A stretch of 13,194 nucleotides of DNA from Candidatus Caldarchaeum sp. (GCA_025054795.1 JANWZU010000098.1:1-13194); one strand, 5' to 3'; positions 7,296 to 13,182 are shown, counted from the stretch's first letter. Program-made: numbers and translations. The notes: generated from the letters alone by a model not told the origin.

Positions 7296-7580
7296 ATGAC
7301 GGAGCTCGTTGAGAAGGTTGTAGAGAAGCTGAAGAAACTAAGGGACCCGGTTTCAGGCGCTCCTGCGCTGTTTCTCGACGCTGTGCTCGAGGTGAAGGAC
7401 CTCGGAGACGGAGTGGTTCACATTCTCTACGTCTGCAGAGACCCGCACTCGCCCAACCTGCTGACTTACGCCGAGGCTGCTAAAACCTTGGCAGGCAGGT
7501 GTGAGGGAGTCAGGAGGGTTATAGTTGAGGTGCGGAACCACGTGCTAGCCGACGTCGTGAACATGAAGCTAAACGTCTAG
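7296..7580 (+). CDS. MIP18/DUF59-like protein (PaaD/SufT-type iron-sulfur assembly family), divergent
   Basis: The 94-residue protein has the overall pattern of the MIP18/DUF59 fold: an N-terminal helix ending in LRDPVSG, a strand VHILYVC followed by DPHSPNLLTYAEAAKTLAG, then GVRRVIVEVRNHVLADVVNMKLNV. Proteins of this family (SufT, PaaD, eukaryotic MIP18/CIA2) help mature iron-sulfur proteins. Cys47 lies where the family's reactive cysteine would be expected, but the usual CP motif is not there, so the match is loose. The frame extends upstream to 7239, but those codons (a Cys-rich MFESRL... peptide) cover the TATA element, so ATG 7296 is chosen. The neighbours give no further functional hint. 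Confidence 0.58.
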   Translation: MTELVEKVVEKLKKLRDPVSGAPALFLDAVLEVKDLGDGVVHILYVCRDPHSPNLLTYAEAAKTLAGRCEGVRRVIVEVRNHVLADVVNMKLNV

Positions 7581-7596
7581 GCTGGCGGCAGTACAG

Positions 7597-7605
7597 CTTT
7601 TTAAC
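7597..7605 (+). promoter_or_regulatory. TATA-like promoter for the class V aminotransferase
   Basis: CTTTTTAAC is centred about 26 bases before the ATG at 7627, the spacing expected for a leaderless archaeal message. No Shine-Dalgarno sequence precedes the ATG. It lies in the 46-bp gap after the MIP18-like gene. Confidence 0.55.
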
Positions 7606-7626
7606 CAGCCTCAGTTTCAAATTAAC

Positions 7627-8820
7627 ATGGCGGTCAACACAAACTTCTACGGCGAAAGAACAATTTTGATGATACCCGGTCCCTCCGAGCTGCATCCAGA
7701 GGTTCAGAAAGTTCTCGCAACACCCATAGTAGCACACTATGGACCCGACTGGACTCCTGTTTACGAAGACGCTCTCCGGCTCGCTGCAGCCATTTTCAAA
7801 ACCAAATCCGAGGTTTTCATGATGCCGACGCCGGGAACCGTAGGGCTCGAGACAGGTGTGGTAAGCCTGCTGGAGCCCGGCGATAAAGCTGTAGCCTTGG
7901 TCAACGGATACTTCGGTCAACGGCTCGCCGAGATCGCTGAGATGACGGGGGCAGAGGTTTTGAAGGTGGTCGCCGACGAAGGAGGCTTCGTCCCGCCTGA
8001 AAAACTGGAGGAAGCTCTAAAGAGGAACCCCGGGGTGAAAGCCGTCCTTGCTGTGCAGAACGAGACCTCGACTGGAGTTCTAAACCCGATTAAAGAATAC
8101 TCCAAAATAGCCAGAGAGAGGGATGCTCTTTTTCTGCTCGACGCAATATCGTCGTACGGCGGTGTCGAGCTTGATTTCGACGGCTGGGGCTTGGACTACT
8201 GTGTGGGCTACGCCAACAAATGTCTCGGAAGCATACCTGGAACTATTCCAGTGGCTTTGAGCGAGAGAGCTTGGGAGGCTTTCAGAAGAAGGAAAACTAA
8301 GCCTAGGTCTTTCTTCACGAACCTTGGGGTCTGGAGACACTACATGGATGCTTGGAAGGGGATTGGCCATCCCTACCCCACGACGATAAGCCCTCACGCA
8401 GTCCTGTGCTTTAGAGCTGCTGCCCAGGCTGCGCTCGATGAAGGGCTTGAGGCGAGGTACAGAAGGCATGTTTTGGTTGCGGCAGCTTTCAGGAAAGCGG
8501 TGAGGGCCATGGGTTTGGAAACCCTACCAGCCGAAGAGGTAGCCTCCCCCACGGTGACGGCGATAGCTTTGCCTAGCACCGTCTGGAAAGATGCGGCAAA
8601 AATAAATCAAGTGATGCTGCGTAAACACAGAATAATGATAGGTGCGGGAATCGCTTCGCTCAGCGGTAAAATAATCAGAGTAGGCCACATGTGCGTCACG
8701 GCCAGCTCTAGATACATCTTACCCACCCTCTCAGCACTCAGGGACAGTTTCAACGAGGTTGGACTAAGTCTCAACGACGGCACGGGTGTTTTTTCCAAGG
8801 AAATTTCTGGAAGGGCTTAA
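7627..8820 (+). CDS. Class V PLP-dependent aminotransferase (alanine/serine-glyoxylate or 2-AEP transaminase-like)
   Basis: This 397-residue fold-type I enzyme transfers an amino group through pyridoxal phosphate. Landmarks are the N-terminal MIPGPSELHPEV (about 15-26), the cofactor-binding PTPGTVGLETGVVSLLEPGD (about 67-86), QNETSTGVLNP (about 144-154), LLDAISSYGGVELDFDGWGLD (about 170-190, with Asp172 facing the pyridine nitrogen) and the Schiff-base lysine K198 in YANKCLGSIPG. The best general match is the alanine-glyoxylate/serine-pyruvate group. The NKCLGSIPG lysine motif is closer to the 2-aminoethylphosphonate transaminase style (NKC), so the substrate is uncertain and no phosphonate genes are nearby. 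It appears to have its own leaderless promoter. Its TAA overlaps the TAA of the convergent membrane-protein gene in the palindrome TTAA. Confidence 0.88.
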   Translation: MAVNTNFYGERTILMIPGPSELHPEVQKVLATPIVAHYGPDWTPVYEDALRLAAAIFKTKSEVFMMPTPGTVGLETGVVSLLEPGDKAVALVNGYFGQRLAEIAEMTGAEVLKVVADEGGFVPPEKLEEALKRNPGVKAVLAVQNETSTGVLNPIKEYSKIARERDALFLLDAISSYGGVELDFDGWGLDYCVGYANKCLGSIPGTIPVALSERAWEAFRRRKTKPRSFFTNLGVWRHYMDAWKGIGHPYPTTISPHAVLCFRAAAQAALDEGLEARYRRHVLVAAAFRKAVRAMGLETLPAEEVASPTVTAIALPSTVWKDAAKINQVMLRKHRIMIGAGIASLSGKIIRVGHMCVTASSRYILPTLSALRDSFNEVGLSLNDGTGVFSKEISGRA

Positions 8821-9212
8821 GACGTCTGCGCTAACCTTGTTTTTCTTCTCTGCAGATAGGATGTAAGGGCCACCGCTGCCTGCGAGGCTAACAAGCCGTT
8901 GTAGCCCCACAGGCTGAACAAGTAGGCTGCGAACTCGATGTACGTCGAGCTGAATTCGGGGGCTGTTAGTATATCTCCTAGAAAAACGACGAGCTTTCCG
9001 ACACCGTAGTAGACACCGATGTCAGCGGTTCTTCTCCAACCGACTAAAGAGGCCAGCAGCATAGCAACGTCAGCGGCTGTGAATGCGATTAGCCCGTAGG
9101 CATGGCTTGGTGCAACAGTCCAGAGCTCTGCATCCGTCAGCAGCAGAACCAAGCTGAAGAAAACAGAAAACGAGAGGGCGAGTGAGATGTAGATGTTCCT
9201 CAACCCTTTCAT
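8817..9212 (-). CDS. Small four-helix membrane protein of unknown function
   Basis: I do not recognise this 131-residue protein. It has about four hydrophobic helices (roughly residues 7-26, 37-57, 65-82 and 90-118), a short loop GWRRTADIG between helices 2 and 3, and a basic C-terminal tail LQRRKTRLAQTS that would face the cytoplasm. There are no cysteines and no obvious metal or heme motif; His37 (PSHAYG) is the only histidine. Its ATG lies in an ATGA overlap with the stop of the cupredoxin gene, so it is translated from the same message. A role as membrane partner or assembly factor for the cupredoxin is inferred from this coupling alone. Confidence 0.72.
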   Translation of the reverse strand: MKGLRNIYISLALSFSVFFSLVLLLTDAELWTVAPSHAYGLIAFTAADVAMLLASLVGWRRTADIGVYYGVGKLVVFLGDILTAPEFSSTYIEFAAYLFSLWGYNGLLASQAAVALTSYLQRRKTRLAQTS

Positions 9213-9727
9213 CTCTGAAGAATCTCGATGGTTCCCTCCTGGCCTCTGTCCCTGTGGCTGGGGCCGGCGAAGGGGGCGACGCTGCAGTAGTACTTGTAGA
9301 CGCCGGCGAACTGAGCTGTGAACTCGATAACCTGCTCCTGCCCTCTACGCAGCCTCTCCGACTTGACGCTGTAAGGAGACGGACTTTTTTCGTCTAGGAC
9401 GAAGTCGTGGACGATGGGGCCCGAGCCGTTTCCCACAAGCCTTAATCGGATGACGTCGCCTACGTAAGCCCTTATTGTCGGGCCTCCGACGGAGGCGTTG
9501 TAGCCGTAGTCGTTTAGATATAATGTCAAAACAACCAACCCCCTAGAGGTCGGCGTTGTAACTATAGTTGCCGTTGGCGTGGTCGTCGGGGTGGGGGTGG
9601 CCGTGGTCGGTGTTCTGGGCTGTGTAGCCGGCTGAGGCTGTGGAGATAGGCTGATTATGGTCAGATATCCTCCGAGACCCGCTAAAACGACAACCGCAAC
9701 CGCCGCCACTATGATTTTTGACTTCAT
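9209..9727 (-). CDS. Membrane-anchored cupredoxin (type 1 copper protein)
   Basis: A 172-residue copper protein likely to carry electrons outside the cytoplasmic membrane. Residues 4-27 form an uncleaved signal-anchor or signal peptide. A Thr/Pro-rich linker (about 29-61, many TP pairs) leads to a cupredoxin domain at about 63-172. The expected copper ligands are visible: His107 in PIVHDFV, Cys148 in YKYYCSV and His158 in GPSHRDRG. Where many cupredoxins have a Met in G-M-x-G, this protein has GQEG with Gln163, and nine residues separate the Cys and His instead of the usual two to four. The domain is therefore a plausible cupredoxin with a long ligand loop. ATG 9727 is the natural start, with a TATA-like element about 25-30 bases upstream. 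It is cotranscribed with the small membrane protein. Confidence 0.87.
   Translation of the reverse strand: MKSKIIVAAVAVVVLAGLGGYLTIISLSPQPQPATQPRTPTTATPTPTTTPTATIVTTPTSRGLVVLTLYLNDYGYNASVGGPTIRAYVGDVIRLRLVGNGSGPIVHDFVLDEKSPSPYSVKSERLRRGQEQVIEFTAQFAGVYKYYCSVAPFAGPSHRDRGQEGTIEILQR
9558..9629 (-). repeat. Low-complexity Thr/Pro linker coding stretch
   Basis: This part of the cupredoxin gene encodes residues about 33-56, a run of Thr-Pro pairs broken by Ala and Gln. The DNA is a degenerate GTNG/GGGGTG-rich tract on the plus strand. It is a linker of the kind often O-glycosylated in archaeal surface proteins; glycosylation here is a guess. Confidence 0.6.
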
Positions 9728-9728
9728 T

Positions 9729-9744
9729 TATCTTGCATAAGATA
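9729..9744. promoter_or_regulatory. 16-bp inverted repeat just upstream of the cupredoxin start
   Basis: TATCTT-GCAT-AAGATA has perfect 6-bp arms around a 4-base centre and begins 2 bases from the ATG. If the message is leaderless, the palindrome covers the region between TATA box and transcription start, where an archaeal repressor would bind. It could equally be a chance A/T-rich palindrome. Confidence 0.35.
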
Positions 9745-9749
9745 TTTGG

Positions 9750-9760
9750 ATGATTAAGTA
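9750..9760 (-). promoter_or_regulatory. TATA-like promoter for the cupredoxin operon
   Basis: Read on the minus strand this is TACTTAATCAT, centred about 28 bases before the ATG at 9727. It is the best TATA candidate at the right distance; AAATATCTTA nearer the gene is too close. The assignment is by position only. Confidence 0.4.
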
Positions 9761-9777
9761 GTTTTTCCCACATCAGT

Positions 9778-9787
9778 AAGTATATCT
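9778..9787 (+). promoter_or_regulatory. TATA-like promoter for the protein disulfide oxidoreductase
   Basis: AAGTATATCT is centred about 28 bases before the ATG at 9811, which predicts a leaderless or nearly leaderless message. It lies back to back with the cupredoxin promoter in an 83-bp divergent gap. Confidence 0.45.
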
Positions 9788-9810
9788 AGGACCGGGATGT
9801 TTTCAGATAC

Positions 9811-10452
9811 ATGCCATTCTTGAATGAAAACGACCGGAGGGCTGTCCGAAGCAGACTAAGCGGGCTAGCCTCGCAGGTTGTGTTGAGGGTTTTCACACAA
9901 GAGTTTGAATGCCAGTACTGCAGAGATTTAAGGGAGTTGTCGTCGGAGCTTGAGGAGTTGGCTGATGGGAAGATAAAGATGGAATTGTATGACTTCGAGA
10001 AGGATAAGCAGCTAGCCGATAAATGGAGGGTAGACAAGATACCGGCCTTGCTTCTCCACGGGGAGCGGGAGTATGGAATAAGATATTTTGGTCTTCCTGC
10101 GGGCTATGAGTTCGCAGCCCTTCTAGAGGACTTGCATGACGTCAGCAGGGGTAGGTCTAGGCTTTCGCCTTCAACGGTTGAGAAGGTGAGGAAAATCAAC
10201 AGCCCGGTTCACATACAGGTTTTCGTGACGCCTACTTGTCCCTACTGTCCACGGGCCGTTAGAACCGCTCATCAAATGGCTCTGGAGAACAACCTAATAA
10301 CAGCCGACATGGTTGAGGCCATCGAGTTCCCTCACCTAGCCAACAAGTACGACGTAATGGCTGTTCCGAAGATAGTTGTCAACGACAAGGTGATGTTTGA
10401 GGGAGCTTTGCCGGAGGCTCACTTTCTCGAGCATGTTTTGATGGGTATTTAA
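9811..10452 (+). CDS. Protein disulfide oxidoreductase (PDO), two glutaredoxin/thioredoxin-fold domains
   Basis: PDO makes, reduces or rearranges disulfides in the cytoplasm of many thermophilic archaea and bacteria. The 213-residue protein has the family's usual length and two thioredoxin folds. The first has the redox pair Cys34/Cys37 in FECQYC and the cis-proline loop VDKIPAL (Pro78). The second has Cys143/Cys146 in PTCPYC and the cis-proline loop VMAVPKI (Pro186). Both active sites are intact, and CPYC is the more glutaredoxin-like of the two. The gene starts with ATG near a TATA-like element. PDO is associated with thermophiles that rely on intracellular disulfide bonds, which fits the picture of the organism. 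The neighbouring divergent cupredoxin and the downstream ilvE have no obvious link to it. Confidence 0.93.
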   Translation: MPFLNENDRRAVRSRLSGLASQVVLRVFTQEFECQYCRDLRELSSELEELADGKIKMELYDFEKDKQLADKWRVDKIPALLLHGEREYGIRYFGLPAGYEFAALLEDLHDVSRGRSRLSPSTVEKVRKINSPVHIQVFVTPTCPYCPRAVRTAHQMALENNLITADMVEAIEFPHLANKYDVMAVPKIVVNDKVMFEGALPEAHFLEHVLMGI

Positions 10453-10458
10453 TCAGAA

Positions 10459-10470
10459 ACGTTAAAAATA
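10459..10470 (+). promoter_or_regulatory. TATA-like promoter for the branched-chain aminotransferase
   Basis: ACGTTAAAAATA is centred about 20 bases before the TTG at 10485 and about 29 before the in-frame TTG at 10494. The usual 25-base spacing falls between the two. It lies in the 32-bp gap after the PDO stop. Confidence 0.4.
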
Positions 10471-10484
10471 GGCTTCGGAGGCTG

Positions 10485-11402
10485 TTGGATGAATTGAAGG
10501 CTGTTTGGATGGATGGGGAGCTTGTTCCGTGGGAGCAGGCTAAGGTCCATGTGTCTGTAAACGCTCTACACTACGGTTCGGCTGTCTTCGAAGGGTGCAG
10601 AGGATACTACCACAACAACGAGATATATCTGTTCAGGCTGAGGGAACATCTGAAACGGCTGGTGGATTCCGCTAGGATAATCATGCTCAACAACCCGTAC
10701 ACCGTAGACCAGCTTCAGCAGGCTGTGGTAAGGACGGTCAGGGAGAACGGCTACAATTCAAACATCTACGTTAGGCCTGTCATATACGCCGGGGAGAACA
10801 TCATGTCGCTTAACGCTTCGGAACTTCCTGTCCACGCCTTCATAATCGTCTTTCAGTTCGACAAGTTTTTCACAAAGCAGGGCTTACGTGTCTGCGTTTC
10901 TTCATGGAGGAGATTACCAGACACCTCGATGCCGCCGAGAGCCAAGTCGTCTGCAAACTATCTTAACTCGATTCTCGCATCCACAGAAGCACGAAAAGCC
11001 GGGTATGACGAAGCCATCCTCCTCGACCAGTCTGGTTTCGTCAGCGAAGGGGCTGGGGAAAATATTTTCCTAGTGAAGGACGGAGTAATCAACACGCCTT
11101 CCACGTCTTCAGCCATACTTGAGGGAATCACACGGGACGCCGTGATAACGTTGGCTACCGACATGGGGTACAAGGTTGTTGAAAGGCCAATCACACGGAC
11201 GGAGCTTTACACGGCAGACGAGCTGTTCTTCACAGGCACAGCGGTCGAGATTCTGCCGATTCTGGAGGTTGACGGAAGGACTGTGGGAGACGGCTCCGCC
11301 GGGCCGGTGACGAAGCAGCTGACCGAGAAGTACTTCAGAGTGGTCAGGGGTCAGGAGCCTAACTACCGGCGATGGCTAACTCCTGTTTACGGCCGTGCTT
11401 AG
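10485..11402 (+). CDS. ilvE: Branched-chain amino acid aminotransferase
   Basis: This PLP-dependent fold-type IV (class IV) aminotransferase carries out the last step of valine, leucine and isoleucine synthesis and the first step of their breakdown. Key features of the 305-residue protein are VWMDGELVPWEQAKVHV (about 7-23), LHYGSAVFEGCRGY (about 28-41), YVRPVIYAG (about 95-103), the catalytic lysine K154 in PPRAKSSANYLNSILA and the cofactor-binding GFVSEGAGENIFLVKDG (about 184-200), then TPSTSSAILEGITRDAVI. Length and motif order are normal. No ATG start precedes the homology; TTG 10485 is used here and TTG 10494 is an alternative. It is followed, with a short overlap or gap, by the Cys/His-rich gene, and no other ilv or leu genes are in the window. 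Confidence 0.94.
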   Translation: MDELKAVWMDGELVPWEQAKVHVSVNALHYGSAVFEGCRGYYHNNEIYLFRLREHLKRLVDSARIIMLNNPYTVDQLQQAVVRTVRENGYNSNIYVRPVIYAGENIMSLNASELPVHAFIIVFQFDKFFTKQGLRVCVSSWRRLPDTSMPPRAKSSANYLNSILASTEARKAGYDEAILLDQSGFVSEGAGENIFLVKDGVINTPSTSSAILEGITRDAVITLATDMGYKVVERPITRTELYTADELFFTGTAVEILPILEVDGRTVGDGSAGPVTKQLTEKYFRVVRGQEPNYRRWLTPVYGRA

Positions 11403-11412
11403 TGGCTGGGGC

Positions 11413-11736
11413 ATGGTTTCGTGCAGAGTCTGCGGGGAATCTGTCCCCTACATTCTGCTGAGGATGGAGATAGCTAGGTGTTCGAAGGGGCATGAGCTGG
11501 GGGTCTGGGTCCACTGCGGAAACGAAAAAGAGAGCCATGTTTACTTGATGGCAGGAGATGAAGCATGCCCCTACTGCGGCCACAAGTCCTATACACGGAT
11601 GAGTAAGGGGGATAAGGTGAAGTGCATGCACGTAGGTCCCTCAGGCCCATGCATACATCCTTACTACAGATGGTTCGAAGACGGCCCGCCGTGCCACATG
11701 AACCACCTATCTAAAACAGTCGTCGTGAAAGAGTAA
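11413..11736 (+). CDS. Small Cys/His-rich, probably zinc-binding protein of unknown function
   Basis: I do not recognise this family. The 107-residue product has nine cysteines and several histidines in a spaced pattern: CRVC at 4-7, CSKGH at 23-27, HC at 34-35, CPYCGH at 52-57, CMH at 71-73, CIH at 80-82 and CHMNH at 94-98. Two CxxC knuckles and the many Cys/His pairs suggest two or more structural zinc sites; a redox or iron-sulfur role is less likely but not excluded. No DNA-binding helix or membrane segment is seen. The frame is open to a GTG at 11395 inside ilvE, but ATG 11413 is chosen because the first CxxC follows it directly. The stop is one base from the TTG of the Sua5-type gene, so the genes are cotranscribed and probably translationally coupled. 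Confidence 0.72.
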   Translation: MVSCRVCGESVPYILLRMEIARCSKGHELGVWVHCGNEKESHVYLMAGDEACPYCGHKSYTRMSKGDKVKCMHVGPSGPCIHPYYRWFEDGPPCHMNHLSKTVVVKE

Positions 11737-11737
11737 T

Positions 11738-12346
11738 TTGAGAAGCTCATCGGTTTTTAGAAGAGTCCAAGAGGCAGCTGAGGTAGTAGCTAGGGGCGGA
11801 GTAGTAGTTTATCCGACCGACACAGTTTACGGTATAGGCTGCAACCCTTTCGACGCAAAGGCTGTGGAAAGAGTGATGGTTATCAAAAGGCGTGAGAATA
11901 AGCCGTCGCCCGTCCTAGTGTCTGATTTCGACCAAGTCTACTCCGTAGCCAAGCCCAAGGATGAAGAGGTTGAAGCGTGCTTGAGGCTCTGGCCAGGCCC
12001 CGTGACGGTCGTGATGGAGAAGCGCCCCGAGCTGCCTCTCGAGGTGACGGCTGGCATGCCTACTGTGGGCGTCAGGATGCCTGCGAACGCAATAGCTCTT
12101 TCCTTGATGCAGAAGTCAGCCCTCCCGCTCGTAGGTACGAGCGCCAACATATCTGGAAAGCCTCCGGCGGTTTCGCTGGACCTTGTTGAGCCTGAGATAA
12201 TCCGGATGGCCGATTTAGCGATAGACGGCGGAAGAACTCTTTACGGCAGGCCATCAACTGTTGTGGAGCTTGTTGGCGGTGAGTTGAGGGTTGTTAGGGA
12301 GGGGGCGTGGTCTATCGAGGAGATAAAGAAGAGGCTCGAGGGTTAG
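11738..12346 (+). CDS. Threonylcarbamoyl-AMP synthase (TsaC/Sua5/YrdC family)
   Basis: The enzyme makes threonylcarbamoyl-adenylate from threonine, bicarbonate and ATP, the first step of t6A modification at position 37 of tRNAs that read ANN codons. The 202-residue protein is a single YrdC domain with GVVVYPTDTVYGIG (about 21-34), the conserved KRRENKPSPV (about 50-59), LWPGPVT (about 84-90), VGVRMP (about 110-115) and TSANISGKP (about 134-142). The longer Sua5 form has an extra C-terminal domain that is absent here, so this is the TsaC-type length. TTG 11738 is the start, one base after the preceding stop. Its TAG overlaps, in the opposite orientation, the stop of the KEOPS subunit Cgi121 gene. 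Confidence 0.94.
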   Translation: MRSSSVFRRVQEAAEVVARGGVVVYPTDTVYGIGCNPFDAKAVERVMVIKRRENKPSPVLVSDFDQVYSVAKPKDEEVEACLRLWPGPVTVVMEKRPELPLEVTAGMPTVGVRMPANAIALSLMQKSALPLVGTSANISGKPPAVSLDLVEPEIIRMADLAIDGGRTLYGRPSTVVELVGGELRVVREGAWSIEEIKKRLEG

Positions 12347-12876
12347 AGGATTGTCGAGGCCATCCTCTGGATTACAAGCATCTTGACGGCCTGCTCCCTG
12401 CTTTCGGCCTGCACAGCCGCCAGCGGTCTTTCATCCAAGCCGTAAAACCTAATCATATCCTCGGTCTTTCCAGCTCTGTTAGGCAAGTCCGTCAGCTTTC
12501 CAGTAAGCTCAACAATCTTGGAAGCAGTATCCAACGCCTCATTCATGCTGTCGCTGACGGTGAGGAACACAGCTGCATCAAGCCCCTCCCTTACCCCAAC
12601 CCTCCTGATTGCTTCCTCCAACTGCGTCGTAGCAGCTAGCCTCAGCAAAACCTCGTTCGGAATCGTTCTAGCCCTCTGCCTAGGAGTTCCGTAAACAAGC
12701 AAAGCGTTGACCAGAGCTGCGTCGAAGACATCCCAGTCGAACGGCACTTCAGGGTTGATGAACTGTGTGTTATCAAGCGTTTTTAGAACTTTATCAACCA
12801 GTTGTGAAGAGCTGATTTTCTCAAGCTTCACAACACCGGCTACGCAGTAGAAACGGCCGTATTTAACAACCCGCAT
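12343..12876 (-). CDS. cgi121: KEOPS complex subunit Cgi121
   Basis: Cgi121 is the tRNA-binding and Bud32-contacting subunit of KEOPS (Kae1, Bud32, Cgi121, Pcc1), which moves the threonylcarbamoyl group onto tRNA. The roughly 177-residue protein has the family pattern: a strand-rich N terminus, INPEVPFDWDVFDAALVNALLVYGTPRQRARTIPNEVLLRLAATTQLEEAIRRVGV in the middle (the family's E-x-L-L...TRQI..AI..xGI type block) and DAAVFLTVSDSMNEAL, then a helical tail. The identification is by pattern and is helped by the adjacent Sua5. The start used is ATG 12876, which has GGTGG about 5 bases upstream; the GTG at 12885 is an in-frame alternative. It overlaps the ubiquitin-like gene by 14 bases and probably shares its message. 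Confidence 0.83.
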   Translation of the reverse strand: MRVVKYGRFYCVAGVVKLEKISSSQLVDKVLKTLDNTQFINPEVPFDWDVFDAALVNALLVYGTPRQRARTIPNEVLLRLAATTQLEEAIRRVGVREGLDAAVFLTVSDSMNEALDTASKIVELTGKLTDLPNRAGKTEDMIRFYGLDERPLAAVQAESREQAVKMLVIQRMASTIL

Positions 12877-13156
12877 GCAATCCACCGTGTATAGAAGGTA
12901 TTAAGGTAAGAGTGTCGTCATCATCGACCTCCGTGTCAAGCCACGAGACATAGCGCACGTCTTCGCCGTTCACAAGAACTAGGATTCCCGGCTGAGGAGC
13001 TCCAGACTCATCCACCACATGCCTCCTGATTTTTTCGTCTAGCAGCGCAATAACCTCCCTAAGCCTTCTCCTCCCCTCGACCCGTAATGTAATCTCTTTC
13101 ACTCCTACTGCGCTGCGCAGAGGCCCCAGAAGCTCTACCCTCACTAAACAATCCAT
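12863..13156 (-). CDS. MoaD/ThiS/Urm1/SAMP-type ubiquitin-like sulfur carrier with C-terminal tail
   Basis: The 97-residue protein has a beta-grasp ubiquitin-like pattern: VRVELLGPLRSAVGVKEITLRVEG at the start, a helix RRLREVIALLDEKIRR, then PGILVLVNGEDVRYVSWLDTEVDDDDTLTLIPSIHGG. The last block is the family signature, in which the C-terminal GG is activated by an E1-like enzyme to carry sulfur for molybdopterin, thiamin or tRNA thiolation, or to modify proteins. Here GG (residues 91-92) is not the end: five residues, LHAGC, follow. ATG 13156 has no clear ribosome-binding site, and A/T-rich sequence lies upstream. No MoaE, MoaB or E1-like gene is in the window, so the pathway cannot be chosen. 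The 3' end, including the tail codons, overlaps the start of the Cgi121 gene. Confidence 0.84.
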   Translation of the reverse strand: MDCLVRVELLGPLRSAVGVKEITLRVEGRRRLREVIALLDEKIRRHVVDESGAPQPGILVLVNGEDVRYVSWLDTEVDDDDTLTLIPSIHGGLHAGC

Positions 13157-13165
13157 GAAGCCTGT

Positions 13166-13182
13166 TTTAAAAAATGTTTAGC
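13166..13182 (-). promoter_or_regulatory. A/T-rich promoter region of the ubiquitin-like gene
   Basis: On the minus strand this is TAAACATTTTTTAAAAC, 10-26 bases before the ATG at 13156. It is likely to hold the TATA element, but the exact position is unclear because the block is long and the window ends at 13194. Confidence 0.35.

Noticed and set aside
9558..9629. Tandem repeat or CRISPR-like tract
   Set aside because: The repetition is irregular, without spacers, and is explained by Thr-Pro codons in the cupredoxin linker.
11395..11412. GTG start of the Cys/His-rich gene inside the end of ilvE
   Set aside because: It adds six residues with no family feature; the ATG at 11413 directly precedes the first CxxC. 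It remains possible because overlapping starts are common here.
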